Assembly: GCF_017995835.1 (NCBI RefSeq)
Contig: NZ_JAGOID010000005.1
Coordinates: forward strand, 1-64,000
Direction of reading: 5' to 3'
Length of the DNA stretch: 64,000 bases
Source of the DNA: Amaricoccus sp.
Lineage (GTDB): Bacteria; Pseudomonadota; Alphaproteobacteria; Rhodobacterales; Rhodobacteraceae
Of the stretch, positions 45,903 through 55,132 are shown one piece after another (the stretch's first letter is position 1; every line of letters starts with the position of its first letter). Position numbers and translations under genes: made by a program. The notes below the pieces were generated by a model, which saw only the letters and a program-made list of their open reading frames with translations, was not told the origin of the DNA and did no database searches.

Positions 45903-47564
45903 ATGCGCAACGGCGGCGAACTGCTGGTGGAGAGCCTGATCGCGCTCGGGGCGACCCGGGCCTTCGGCATCCCCGGCGAGAGCTATCTGCCCGTCCTCGA
46001 CGCGCTCCACGACGCGCGGGGCCGGCTCGACTTCGTGCTCTGCCGGCAGGAGGGTGGCGCGGCCTTCATGGCGGCCGCCTGGGGCAAGCTGACCGGCCAG
46101 CCGGGCATCTGCCTCGTCACGCGCGGCCCCGGCGTCACCAACGCCTCGATCGGCGTCCACACGGCCATGCAGGACAGCGCGCCGATGCTGCTGCTGGTAG
46201 GCCAGGTCGGGACGGACATGCGCGGGCGCGAGGCCTTTCAGGAGATCGACTATCGCGCCGTGTTCGGGACAATGGCGAAATGGGCGGTCGAGATCGACGA
46301 CGTCGCGCGCCTGCCGGAGATTCTGTCCCGCGCCTGGACCACCGCCACGACCGGACGGCCGGGGCCCGTGGTCATCGCGCTTCCCGAGGACATGCTCGCC
46401 GCCACGACGGACGCGCCGCCGCTCGCCGGCCCCGCGCGCATCGCCGAGGCCGCGCCCGACGCCGCGGCGGTCGACGAGACCCTCGCCCTCCTCGCCGCCG
46501 CCGAGCGGCCCGTGATCCTGCTCGCCGGCACGAACTGGAGCGAGGCCGGCGCCGATGCGCTGCGCGCCTTCGCCGAGGCGTCCGACATCCCGGTCGTCGC
46601 GGGCTTCCGCTATCAGGACCAGTTCGACAACCACTCGCCGGTCTGGTGCGGCGAGGCGGGCGTCGGGATGCCGCCGCATGTCGCGGCGCTGATCCGCGAG
46701 GCGGACGTGATCCTCGCCGTCAACGTCCGCTTCGGCGAGATGATCACCGACGGCTACACGCTGCTGAACGTGCCGGTCCCGCGCCAGACCCTAGTCCACG
46801 TCCACCCTTCCGACCGCGAGATCGGCAAGGTCTACCAGCCCCGGCTCGGGATCCACGCCGGCCCGAACGCCTTCGCCCGCGCGCTGCGCCCGGTCCGCGG
46901 CGGCTGGGCCGACTGGCGCGCCCGCGGCCGGGCGGCCTGGGAGGCGAGCATCGTGGCGCCGCCCCAGCCCTCGCCCGTCGACATGGGCGCGGTGACGGCG
47001 CATCTGCGCGACGTCCTTCCCGCCGACGCGATCCTGACCAACGGCGCCGGCAATTTCGCCGTCTGGCCGAACAAGTTCTTCCCCTTCGGCCGCGGCAACC
47101 GCCTGCTCGCGCCGCAGTCGGGCGCCATGGGCTACGGCCTGCCGGCGGCCATCGCCGCGCGGATCGCCTGTCCCGGCCGCGTGGTGGTCTGCTTCGCCGG
47201 CGACGGGGACTTCCAGATGACCTGCCAGGAACTGGCGACGGCGATGCAGGCCGGCGCGCAGCCGATCGTCCTCGTCCTCGACAACGGCATCTACGGAACG
47301 ATCCGCGCCCACCAGGAGCGCCGCTATCCGGGGCGCGTCTCCGGCACCACGATGCAGAACCCCGACTTCGCCGCACTCGCCCGCGCCTACGGCTTCCACG
47401 GGGAACGGGTGGCGCGGACCGAGGACTTCCCCGCCGCCTTCGCCCGCGCCCGCGCCTCGCGGACCGGCGCCGTCCTCGCCCTAGACATCTCGCCCGAAGC
47501 CCTGACCCCGCGCCAGACTCTCACCGGCATGCGCGAGGCCGCCCTCGCCGCCCGCGGCGCCTGA
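45903..47564 (+). CDS. thiamine-diphosphate-dependent enzyme (acetolactate synthase-like)
   Basis: A 553-residue ThDP enzyme with the three-domain layout of the acetohydroxyacid synthase/benzoylformate decarboxylase family. The catalytic glutamate is in CRQEGGAAFMAAAWGKLTG (about E50), substrate loop TRGPGVTNASIGVHTAMQD, and the metal-ThDP motif GDGDFQMTCQELATAMQAG ending in LDN. A quinone-binding C-tail as in pyruvate oxidase is not seen. The substrate cannot be told; genuine IlvB usually pairs with IlvH, which is absent here. Its TGA stop shares its last base with repeat copy B. Confidence 0.85.
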   Translation: MRNGGELLVESLIALGATRAFGIPGESYLPVLDALHDARGRLDFVLCRQEGGAAFMAAAWGKLTGQPGICLVTRGPGVTNASIGVHTAMQDSAPMLLLVGQVGTDMRGREAFQEIDYRAVFGTMAKWAVEIDDVARLPEILSRAWTTATTGRPGPVVIALPEDMLAATTDAPPLAGPARIAEAAPDAAAVDETLALLAAAERPVILLAGTNWSEAGADALRAFAEASDIPVVAGFRYQDQFDNHSPVWCGEAGVGMPPHVAALIREADVILAVNVRFGEMITDGYTLLNVPVPRQTLVHVHPSDREIGKVYQPRLGIHAGPNAFARALRPVRGGWADWRARGRAAWEASIVAPPQPSPVDMGAVTAHLRDVLPADAILTNGAGNFAVWPNKFFPFGRGNRLLAPQSGAMGYGLPAAIAARIACPGRVVVCFAGDGDFQMTCQELATAMQAGAQPIVLVLDNGIYGTIRAHQERRYPGRVSGTTMQNPDFAALARAYGFHGERVARTEDFPAAFARARASRTGAVLALDISPEALTPRQTLTGMREAALAARGA

Positions 47565-47700
47565 TACTGGCGGGCTCATGAAACGACTCGCGGGCCTTTT
47601 TTGACCTCCAACACTTTTATCGTGTGTATTCAGATAGATACCCTGCTATCACGCGTGTTAGCCCGTGTTGCGACGGGTGGCTTGGCAGACTCGCCGGTAT
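47564..47700 (+). repeat. dispersed 137-bp repeat, copy B
   Basis: A full-length copy, exactly as long as copy A, from ATACTGGCGGGCTCATGAAA to AGACTCGCCGGTAT. The internal hairpin has a different sequence from copy A (GATAG...CTATC) but still pairs. It begins on the last base of the preceding stop codon in sense orientation and ends 46 bp before the stop of the convergent iminopeptidase gene. Confidence 0.95.
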
Positions 47701-47746
47701 GAGTCACCCTTCCCGGTCGTCCGCAGCAATCCCGGGACGATCCCGC

Positions 47747-48721
47747 CTAAAGGGCCAGCCCGTCGATGGCCGCGACCAGCGCCGCGCTGATCTCCGGCTC
47801 CGACAGCGCGTGCCCGGACGTCGGCGCCATTTCCAGCTGCGACCCGGGCCAGGCCTCGTGCAGTGCCATCGCGGTATGCGGCGGACAGATCATGTCGTAG
47901 CGTCCCTGCACGATGCGCCCCGGTATGCCGGCGATCCGGCCCATGTCGCGCATGACCTGGCCATCCTCCTCGAGGAAGCCGCCGTTGCTGAAATAGTGAT
48001 TCTCCAGCCGGGCGAACGCGAGCGAATAGGCTGAGGGCGGATGCCCCCGCCCCTCGCCCGGGTCGAGCACCGCCAGCGCGCTTTCCCATCCCGCCCAGGC
48101 CCGGGCGAAACGCGCCTGCTCGCCGGGATCGTCCCCGAACAGCCGCCGGTGATAGGCCCCGATCAGGTCGCCCCGCTCCGCCTCCGGGACCATGCCCTCG
48201 AAGGCGCGCCACTGCGCCGGCCAGAACCGCCCGGCGCCGCCGGCATAGAACCAGTCCAGCTCCGCCCGGGTCATGGTGAAGACCCCGCGCAGCACCAGCG
48301 CCTCGACCCGCTCCGGGTGGGCCTGCGCATAGAGCAGCGCGAGACAGGCGCCCCAGGATCCGCCGAACACCGCCCAGCGCTCGATCCCGAGATCGACCCG
48401 GATCCGCTCGATATCTGCGACGAGATCCCAGGTCGTGTTGTTCTCGACGCACGCAAGCGGGCTCGACCGCCCGCAGCCGCGCTGGTCGAACAGGACCGAG
48501 CGATACCGCTTCGGGTCGAAGAACCGCCGCATCCCCGGCGAGCAGCCGCCCCCCGGCCCGCCATGCAGCACCACGACCGGCGCGCCGTCGGGCCGGCCGC
48601 ATTGCTCGACATAGACCCGGTGGCCGCCCGGCATGTCGAGCAGCTGCTGGCGGAACGGCTCGATCGGCGGATAGAGAGCGCTCCGCGGGCCGGACCCGAC
48701 CTGACCGAGGTTTTCCTTCAT
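47747..48721 (-). CDS. pip: proline iminopeptidase
   Basis: The 324-residue alpha/beta-hydrolase removes N-terminal proline from peptides. Signatures are [18 protein letters not shown] (oxyanion region), [15 protein letters not shown], and the nucleophile elbow [20 protein letters not shown] with the catalytic serine; GRYDMICPP and [10 protein letters not shown] supply the Asp and His. I start it at the ATG at 48721, since the next upstream in-frame start would lie within the ubiG leader. It is divergent from ubiG with 47 bp between. Confidence 0.94.
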   Translation of the reverse strand: MKENLGQVGSGPRSALYPPIEPFRQQLLDMPGGHRVYVEQCGRPDGAPVVVLHGGPGGGCSPGMRRFFDPKRYRSVLFDQRGCGRSSPLACVENNTTWDLVADIERIRVDLGIERWAVFGGSWGACLALLYAQAHPERVEALVLRGVFTMTRAELDWFYAGGAGRFWPAQWRAFEGMVPEAERGDLIGAYHRRLFGDDPGEQARFARAWAGWESALAVLDPGEGRGHPPSAYSLAFARLENHYFSNGGFLEEDGQVMRDMGRIAGIPGRIVQGRYDMICPPHTAMALHEAWPGSQLEMAPTSGHALSEPEISAALVAAIDGLAL

Positions 48722-48768
48722 CTGCGCGCCGGGTAGAACATCGGGGCAGAGCATCGCAGGTTGGACAG

Positions 48769-49524
48769 ATGAGCGCAACGCGAACCGCCGACAGCGTCGA
48801 CCCCGCCGAGGTCGCCAAGTTCGAGGCGATGGCCGCCGAATGGTGGGATCCGAACGGCAAGTTCAAGCCGCTGCACATGCTCCAGCCCTGCCGGCTCGAC
48901 TACGTGATCGCCCAGATCGCCGCCGAGTTCGCCCGCGACCCGAAGGTCGATCGCCCGTTCGCCGGCCTGCGCCTGCTCGACATCGGCTGCGGGGGGGGAC
49001 TCCTGTGCGAGCCGATGGCCCGCCTCGGGGCCGAGGTCGTCGGCGCCGACGCCGCCGCGCGCAACATTCCCGTGGCCCGCGTCCACGCCGAACAGTCCGG
49101 CCTCGCGATCGACTACCGCCACACGACCGCCGAGGCGCTGGCCGAGGCGGGCGAGAGCTTCGACGTGGTGCTCAACATGGAGGTGGTCGAGCACGTCGCC
49201 GACCCGCCCGCCTACCTCGCCGCCTGCGCCGCCCTGCTCCGTCCCGGCGGGCTGATGATCTGCTCCACCCTCAACCGCAATCCGAAATCCTGGCTGATGG
49301 CGATCGTCGGGGCCGAGCACGTCATGCGCTGGCTGCCGAAGGGCACCCACGACTGGCGGAAGTTCATCACCCCCGACGAGCTTTTCACCCTGCTCCGCGG
49401 CGCCGGCCTCGACCCGGTCGACCGCAAGGGCTTCGTCTTCGACCCGCTCGGCTGGTCCTGGCGCATCTCCGACCGCGACCTCTCGGTCAACTACGTCACC
49501 GCCAGCGTCCGGCCCGCCGGATGA
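48769..49524 (+). CDS. ubiG: ubiquinone biosynthesis O-methyltransferase UbiG
   Basis: UbiG (251 residues) performs both O-methylations of the ubiquinone ring. The N-terminal [20 protein letters not shown] is the family's start, the SAM-binding motif is [19 protein letters not shown], and the later [17 protein letters not shown] and [20 protein letters not shown] are specific to UbiG. It overlaps the next gene by four bases (ATGA). It supplies quinone to the Sdh and bc1 complexes encoded elsewhere in this window. Confidence 0.95.
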   Translation: MSATRTADSVDPAEVAKFEAMAAEWWDPNGKFKPLHMLQPCRLDYVIAQIAAEFARDPKVDRPFAGLRLLDIGCGGGLLCEPMARLGAEVVGADAAARNIPVARVHAEQSGLAIDYRHTTAEALAEAGESFDVVLNMEVVEHVADPPAYLAACAALLRPGGLMICSTLNRNPKSWLMAIVGAEHVMRWLPKGTHDWRKFITPDELFTLLRGAGLDPVDRKGFVFDPLGWSWRISDRDLSVNYVTASVRPAG

Positions 49525-50429
49525 CGCTGGCGGGACGCATAGCTCTGGTGGCTGGCGCCACCCGCGGCGCGGGCCGCGGCATCGCAGTCGAGCTGGGGGC
49601 AGCCGGCGCGACGGTCTACGTCACCGGTCGCACGACGCGGGAGCGGCAGTCCGAATACCGCCGGCCCGAGACGATCGAGGAGACGGCGGAACTCGTATCG
49701 GCCGCGGGCGGCAAGGGCGTGGCGGTCCGCGTCGACCATCTCGTCCCCGAGGAGGTGCGCGGGCTCGTCGAACGCATCCGGGCCGAGCAAGGCCGCCTCG
49801 ATATCCTCGTCAACGACATCTGGGGCGGCGAGAAGCTGTTCGAATGGGACAAGCCGGTCTGGGACCATGATCTCGACAACGGCCTGCGACTTCTTCGCCT
49901 CGGCATCGACACGCATCTGATCACGGCGCATTTCGCGCTCCCGCTGCTGATCGAACGGCCGGGCGGCCTGCTGGTCGAGGTGACGGACGGCACGGCCGAA
50001 TACAACGCCGACCACTACCGGGTGTCGCCGTTCTACGACCTCGCCAAGGTGGCGGCGAACCGCATGGCCTGGGCGCACGCAAAGGACCTGGAAAAGCACG
50101 GCGCAACCGCCGTCTGCATCACGCCGGGCTGGATGCGCTCCGAGATGATGCTGGATCACTACGGCGTGACGGAGGAAAACTGGCGCAACGCGACGAAGAC
50201 GGAGCCGCATTTCGTGATCTCCGAGACCCCGCGCCTTGTCGGCCGCGCGGTGGCCGCGCTCGCCGCAGACCCGGATCGCGCTCGCTGGAACGGACAGTCG
50301 CTTTCCAGCGGCGGACTCGCGCAGGTCTATGGTTTCACCGACCTCGACGGCTCCCGCCCCGACGCCTGGCGCTATATCTCGGAGGTGCAGGATGCAGGCA
50401 AGCCGGCCGACGCCACCGGCTACCGCTAG
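49521..50429 (+). CDS. short-chain dehydrogenase/reductase
   Basis: A 302-residue SDR with the nucleotide motif [15 protein letters not shown] (TGxxxGxG type) and NADP-type arginines [14 protein letters not shown]. The catalytic tyrosine and lysine are in [14 protein letters not shown] (YxxxK, with YDLAK). It is longer than a classical SDR, with the additional block [19 protein letters not shown]. The end of the reading resembles a family often annotated as 'SDR, unknown substrate'. It is translationally coupled to ubiG, but a ubiquinone role is unproven. Confidence 0.85.
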   Translation: MTLAGRIALVAGATRGAGRGIAVELGAAGATVYVTGRTTRERQSEYRRPETIEETAELVSAAGGKGVAVRVDHLVPEEVRGLVERIRAEQGRLDILVNDIWGGEKLFEWDKPVWDHDLDNGLRLLRLGIDTHLITAHFALPLLIERPGGLLVEVTDGTAEYNADHYRVSPFYDLAKVAANRMAWAHAKDLEKHGATAVCITPGWMRSEMMLDHYGVTEENWRNATKTEPHFVISETPRLVGRAVAALAADPDRARWNGQSLSSGGLAQVYGFTDLDGSRPDAWRYISEVQDAGKPADATGYR

Positions 50430-50545
50430 AGCAATTCTGGAGCGTCGGTCGCGACGCATTGCCGCAGCGGCTGGCCGAAGGCCCCGCAGAGGCTCGCCGC
50501 GTCGCGCCCTCGACATTGTCGCCGCCACCACCGATGCAGGGCGCG

Positions 50546-51676
50546 ATGGACACGCATGTCGAGATCGACTTCGGCCCCGGGGACCGGCCGGCGCGCTTCG
50601 CCGCGCCCGCCGGTCGCATCACCGCCCGGGACGTGGCCGAGGCGCCCGAGGCCCTCGCGGCGCTCGATGCGGCGCTGGCGGCGGGGCATTGGGTCGCCGG
50701 GTACGCGAGCTACGAGGCCGGCTACGCGCTCGAGCCCCGGCTTGCCCCGCTGATGCCGGCGGGGCGGCGCCTGCCGCTCGTCGACTTCGGCGTCTTCCCC
50801 CGCGGCCCCGGGCCTGCGGTTCCGGTCACGCCCGGCGGGGCGCTCGGCGCGCTCCGGCCGCGGTGGAGCCGGGCGGAGTATGCCACGGCGTTCGCGCGGG
50901 CGGCCGACTACGTCCGCGCCGGCGACATCTACCAGATGAACCTGACCCTGCCGCTCGACGGGCAGTGGAGCGGCGACCCGGCCGCGATCGCGGCGACGCT
51001 TGCGCGGCGCCAGCCGGTCGGCTTCGGCGCGGTCGTGGCGCTCGGGGACACGGCGCTGGTGTCGCGCTCGCCGGAACTGTTCTTCGCGCTCGACGGCGCG
51101 GGCGGAATCGCGGCGCGCCCGATGAAGGGCACCGCTCCGCGGGATCCCGACCCGGCGCGCGACGCGGACCTCGCTGCGGCGCTGCGGCGCGACGCGAAGA
51201 ACCGGGCCGAGAACCTGATGATCGTCGACCTCCTGCGCAACGACATCGGCCGGATCGCCGAGATCGGCTCGGTCGCGGTCCCGGCGCTCTTCGAGGTCGA
51301 GACCTACGCGACGGTGCACCAGATGGTCTCGCGGGTCGCCGGCCGCCTGCGCCCCGGCGTCGGGCTCGCCCGCGCCTTCGGCGCGCTCTTTCCCTGCGGA
51401 TCGGTCACCGGAGCGCCGAAGGTCCGGGCGATGGAGATAATCCGCGAACTCGAGCCGTGGCCGCGCGACGCCTATTGCGGCGCGATCGGCTGGGCCGCGC
51501 CCGACGGCCGCGCCGCCTTCAACGTGGCGATCCGCACGCTGACGCTCTTTCCCGACGGCGCGGCGGTGCTGAACGTGGGCGGCGGCATCGTCGCCGATTC
51601 GACGGCCGAGGCCGAGTACGAGGAGGCGCTGTGGAAAGCCCGTTTCGCCCTGCCGTTCCCGATGGGCTGCTCCTGA
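50546..51676 (+). CDS. pabB: aminodeoxychorismate synthase component I
   Basis: PabB (376 residues) converts chorismate plus ammonia to 4-amino-4-deoxychorismate for folate. The chorismate-binding domain has the ADC-type motif ARPMKGTAPR, whose lysine distinguishes it from anthranilate synthase, and RDAKNRAENLMIVDLLRNDI, GSVTGAPKVRAMEI and DAYCGAIGW. The N-terminal ~90 residues form a short partial domain. The start may be the ATG at 50546 or 50534. pabC begins 46 bases before its stop. Confidence 0.93.
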   Translation: MDTHVEIDFGPGDRPARFAAPAGRITARDVAEAPEALAALDAALAAGHWVAGYASYEAGYALEPRLAPLMPAGRRLPLVDFGVFPRGPGPAVPVTPGGALGALRPRWSRAEYATAFARAADYVRAGDIYQMNLTLPLDGQWSGDPAAIAATLARRQPVGFGAVVALGDTALVSRSPELFFALDGAGGIAARPMKGTAPRDPDPARDADLAAALRRDAKNRAENLMIVDLLRNDIGRIAEIGSVAVPALFEVETYATVHQMVSRVAGRLRPGVGLARAFGALFPCGSVTGAPKVRAMEIIRELEPWPRDAYCGAIGWAAPDGRAAFNVAIRTLTLFPDGAAVLNVGGGIVADSTAEAEYEEALWKARFALPFPMGCS

Positions 51677-52260
51677 TCGAGACCTTCGCCCGGCGCGACG
51701 GCGGCTTCGTCCGCCTCGACCGCCACCTCGCCCGGCTGGAACGGACGGCGCGGGCGCTCGCCTTCGGCTTCGACCGCGCCGCCATCAAGGCCAAGCTCGC
51801 CACCGTCGCCGACGACCCCGCGCGGGTGCGCCTCACCCTCGACCGGGAAGGCGCCGCCACGGTGTCGGCCGGGCCGCTCGGCCCGTCGCCCGCGACGTGG
51901 CGGGTCGCGATCCACCCGGAGCGGCTCGACCCCGGCGACCCGTGGCTCCGCGTCAAGACCACGGCGCGGGCGCGCTACGACCGGGCGCGGGCGGAACTGC
52001 CCGAGGGGATCGACGAGTGGCTCTTCCTCAACACCCGCGGCGAGCTCTGCGAAGGCGCCATCACCAACCTGTTCCTCCGTCGCGACGGCGCGCTGCTGAC
52101 CCCGCCCGTCGCGGCGGGGCTGCTGCCGGGCGTGCTGCGCGAGGCCCTGCTCGCCGAAGGCGCGCGCGAGGCGGTCCTGCGCCCCGAAGATCTGGCGCGG
52201 GGCGAACTCCTCGTCGGCAACTCGCTGCGGGGGCTCGCGCCGGCGCGGCTGGCAGGCTGA
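51631..52260 (+). CDS. pabC: aminodeoxychorismate lyase-like class IV aminotransferase
   Basis: A 209-residue class IV PLP enzyme that completes 4-aminobenzoate synthesis by removing pyruvate from aminodeoxychorismate. The PLP lysine is probably in VKTTARARYD; EWLFLNTRGELCEGAITNLF is the class IV signature, and LLPGVLREALL lies near the C-terminus. I chose the GTG at 51631 because AGGAGG precedes it by five bases and no other start fits; it overlaps pabB by 46 bases in a different frame. A repeat copy begins six bases after its stop. Confidence 0.88.
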   Translation: MESPFRPAVPDGLLLIETFARRDGGFVRLDRHLARLERTARALAFGFDRAAIKAKLATVADDPARVRLTLDREGAATVSAGPLGPSPATWRVAIHPERLDPGDPWLRVKTTARARYDRARAELPEGIDEWLFLNTRGELCEGAITNLFLRRDGALLTPPVAAGLLPGVLREALLAEGAREAVLRPEDLARGELLVGNSLRGLAPARLAG

Positions 52261-52266
52261 ACCCTC

Positions 52267-52393
52267 ATACCGGCGAGTCTGCCAAGCCACCCATCGTAAC
52301 ACGCTAACACGCGTGTTTCCCTGGTAACACACTGAACTCATACGATAAAAGAGTTAACGGTCAAGGGCGCCGCGAGTCGTCTCATGAGGCCGC
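52267..52393 (-). repeat. dispersed 137-bp-family repeat, copy D (diverged)
   Basis: The most diverged copy (~127 bp). On the minus strand it runs from GGCCTCATGAGACGACTCGC to GGCTTGGCAGACTCGCCGG and TAT, with the other shared blocks TTTTATCGT and CACGCGTGTTAGC. Its 5' end has lost the ATACCGGCG tip. The inner hairpin becomes GTGTT...AACAC. It fills almost the whole gap between pabC and the convergent dehydrogenase gene, and reads in the sense of the latter, six bases after its stop. Confidence 0.85.
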
Positions 52394-52398
52394 TTGCC

Positions 52399-54960
52399 TC
52401 AACTCCTCGGCTTGACGTTCTCCGGATCGTAGAGCGGCCTGTAGCCGATGGCCGCGACCTCGACCGGATAGGTCTCGCCGAAATACTGGACCGCGAGCCT
52501 GCGCCCCTCCTGGCAGTACGCCCACGGCAGGTAGGCGAGGGCGATGTTCCTGCCGACGCTCGGCCCGTAGGCGATCGAGGTGGTGAAGGACCGCCGCCCG
52601 AGTTCGTCGACCAGCGTCTCGCCGGTGTCCGGGTCCATCACCGGCAGGACGCCGACCGGGTAGCGCGCCACGCCGCTGGCGTCGACGTTGTCCGTCATCA
52701 CCAGCGTGCAGAGCATCGCCGGCTGGTGTTCGCGCGCCCGGTGCTCGAGGTGCTTCGCCTTGCCGCGGAACTCCGCCTCCTTGACCTTGGGCCGCGCGAG
52801 GTCGGCCTCCAGCAGGTTGTACTCGGTCAGCAGGTCGGCGTTCTGGAGCCGCAGGCTCTTCTCCAGCCGCCGGGAGTTGGCGTAGGTCTCGACGCCGACC
52901 GCGATCACGCCGGCGGCGCGCAGCGCGTCCCAGACCGCGAGGCCGTCCTCGTAGGCCATGTGCAGCTCCCAGCCCTGCTCGCCGACATAGGAGATGCGGA
53001 AGGCGAGGACGTCGCGGCCGGCGATGCGGACCGGGCGGAGCGCGGCGAAGGGGAAGTTCTCCTTCGAGAGCGCGTCCGGGTTCTCGACGACTCTCGCGAG
53101 GTTCGCCCGCGCATTCGGCCCCCAGATGCCGATCGTCACGTATTTCTCGGCGACGTCGGTGATCGTCACGTCGAGGCCGCGGTCCTGCGCCACGCGGCGC
53201 ATGTAGTGGAAATCGCGGGGGCCGGCGTCGGCGCCGTTCACCATGCGGATGCGGTCGGCCATGCGGAACAGGGTGAAGTCGGCCCGCACCATGCCTTCGT
53301 CGTCGAGGAAATGGGTGTAGATGCCCTTGCCGATATTGGCGTCGCCCCCGACCTTCGCGGCGCAGAGCCATTCCATCAGCGCGACATGGTCCGGCCCCTC
53401 GACGTCGGTGATGTGGAAGTGCGACAGGTTGATGAGGCCGCAATCCTCGCTCATGGCGAGCTGTTCGGCGTTGGAGACCCGCCAGAAGTGGCGGTTGTCC
53501 CACTCGTTCGCGCGCACCGGCACGCGGTCGCCGTATTTCTCCAGCAGGTGCTCGTTGGCGGCGTAGCCGTGGGCGCGCTCCCAGCCGCCGAGCTCCATGA
53601 AATAGCCGCCGAGCTCCTTCTCGCGCGCCCAGAACGGCGAGCGGCGGATGCCACGGCCGCCGGCGAAGGGCTCGCGCGGGTGGACGGGCGGGTTGTAGAC
53701 CTTGCGCGCCGTCTCGGTGCAGCGGGCCGCGATGAAGTCCTCGGTCAGCGCGAAGGGGTTGAAGCGGGCGTAGTCGATGCGGGCGTGGTCGATGGCTGTG
53801 CGGCCGTCGGTCATCCAGTCGGCGACGAGCTTGCCCATGCCGGGAGCGTCCTTCACCCAGATGCCGACGGCGTACCACAGGCCGCGCACCTTCTGGCTCT
53901 CGCCGATCGACGGGCCGCCGTCGGTCGTCACCTGCAACAGGCCGTTGAACGAATGGCCCTCGTTGTAGCCGAGTTCGCCGAGGATCGGCGTCAGCTCCAT
54001 CGCCCGCTCGAGCGGCTCCAGCACCTGCTCCATGTCGAGGTCGCGTTGCGAAGGCGACAGCCGCGCCTGCTCCTTCTCGACCAGCTCGCGCGGATGCACC
54101 AGCCGCGGGGTCTCCTCCTCGTAGTAGCCCCATTCGATCTGCCCGCCCTCGGCGGTCCTGGGGTCGCCGGTGTCGCGCATGTAGGCGGAATTGCCCTGGT
54201 CGCGCAGGAGCGGGAAGCCGATCTCCTTCCCCGTCCCGGCGAAGGCGTCGTACGGCCCGAAGAACGTCAACGGGTGGTCGATCGGCATGACCGGCAAATC
54301 CTCGCCCGCCATCCCGGCGATCAGCCGCCCCCAGAGCCCGGCGCAGACCACGACGTGATCCGCCATGATCGTCCCGCGGCTGGTGACGACGCCCCTTATC
54401 CGGCCGCCCTCGATGACGAGCGACGTCGCCGGCGTGTTGGCGAAGGCCCGGAGCTTGCCCGCCGCCTCGGCCAGGTCGACGAGCTTGCCGGCGACGGTCT
54501 GCGAGCGCGGGATGACGAGGCCGGCGTCGGGATCCCAGAGCCCGCCCTGCACGAGGCCCTCCTCGATCAGCGGAAACCGCTGCTTGATCTCCGCCGGCTC
54601 CATCAGGCGGGCGCGGGTGCCGAATGCCTTGCCGCTGTCGACCTTGCGCCGGATCTCGTCCATCCGCTCGTCGTCGCCGACGCGGGCGACCTCAATGCCG
54701 CCGATCCGGGCGTAGTGGCCCATCCTCTCGTAGAAATCGACCGAGTAGAGCGTCGTCCAGCAACTCAGGAAGTCGTGGCTGGTGGCGTAGCAGAAGTCCG
54801 AGGCGTGGGCGGTCGAGCCGATGTCGGTCGGGATAGCCGACTTGTCGATGCCGACGATGTCGTCCCAGCCGCGCTCGATCAGGTGGTGGGCGACCGAGGC
54901 GCCGACGATGCCGCCGAGCCCCACGATGACCACCCTCGCCTTGCCGGGAAACGCTGACAT
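52399..54960 (-). CDS. GcvT-type FAD-dependent dehydrogenase (dimethylglycine/sarcosine dehydrogenase-like)
   Basis: An 853-residue two-part protein. The N-terminal ~430 residues form a DAO-type flavoprotein (VVIVGLGGIVGASVAHHLIE at 10-29), with STAHAS near residue 50, where related enzymes hold FAD by a histidine. The C-terminal ~400 residues resemble GcvT/aminomethyltransferase (YMRRVAQDRGLDVTITDV; FRISYVGEQGWELHM; RRLEKSLRLQNADL), which passes the released one-carbon unit to tetrahydrofolate. It would demethylate a methylamine or betaine derivative; 4-methylaminobutanoate is also possible. It stands alone, ends six bases before repeat copy D, and starts 172 bp from the amidase. Confidence 0.85.
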   Translation of the reverse strand: MSAFPGKARVVIVGLGGIVGASVAHHLIERGWDDIVGIDKSAIPTDIGSTAHASDFCYATSHDFLSCWTTLYSVDFYERMGHYARIGGIEVARVGDDERMDEIRRKVDSGKAFGTRARLMEPAEIKQRFPLIEEGLVQGGLWDPDAGLVIPRSQTVAGKLVDLAEAAGKLRAFANTPATSLVIEGGRIRGVVTSRGTIMADHVVVCAGLWGRLIAGMAGEDLPVMPIDHPLTFFGPYDAFAGTGKEIGFPLLRDQGNSAYMRDTGDPRTAEGGQIEWGYYEEETPRLVHPRELVEKEQARLSPSQRDLDMEQVLEPLERAMELTPILGELGYNEGHSFNGLLQVTTDGGPSIGESQKVRGLWYAVGIWVKDAPGMGKLVADWMTDGRTAIDHARIDYARFNPFALTEDFIAARCTETARKVYNPPVHPREPFAGGRGIRRSPFWAREKELGGYFMELGGWERAHGYAANEHLLEKYGDRVPVRANEWDNRHFWRVSNAEQLAMSEDCGLINLSHFHITDVEGPDHVALMEWLCAAKVGGDANIGKGIYTHFLDDEGMVRADFTLFRMADRIRMVNGADAGPRDFHYMRRVAQDRGLDVTITDVAEKYVTIGIWGPNARANLARVVENPDALSKENFPFAALRPVRIAGRDVLAFRISYVGEQGWELHMAYEDGLAVWDALRAAGVIAVGVETYANSRRLEKSLRLQNADLLTEYNLLEADLARPKVKEAEFRGKAKHLEHRAREHQPAMLCTLVMTDNVDASGVARYPVGVLPVMDPDTGETLVDELGRRSFTTSIAYGPSVGRNIALAYLPWAYCQEGRRLAVQYFGETYPVEVAAIGYRPLYDPENVKPRS

Positions 54961-55132
54961 TCGGCTTCAATCCTTCTCGATCCGGGCGGCGAGGCAGGTT
55001 CTACGTCGCGCGCAGGCGGCGGCATGCCCGCGAGCGACGCTCCGGCCCCCGGCGGAGACATAGCCGCGCCACGATCCTGCCGCCACCGCTTCGGACCCTC
55101 CGCGCAATCCCGCGCCGCCGCGTGGTCGGGCT

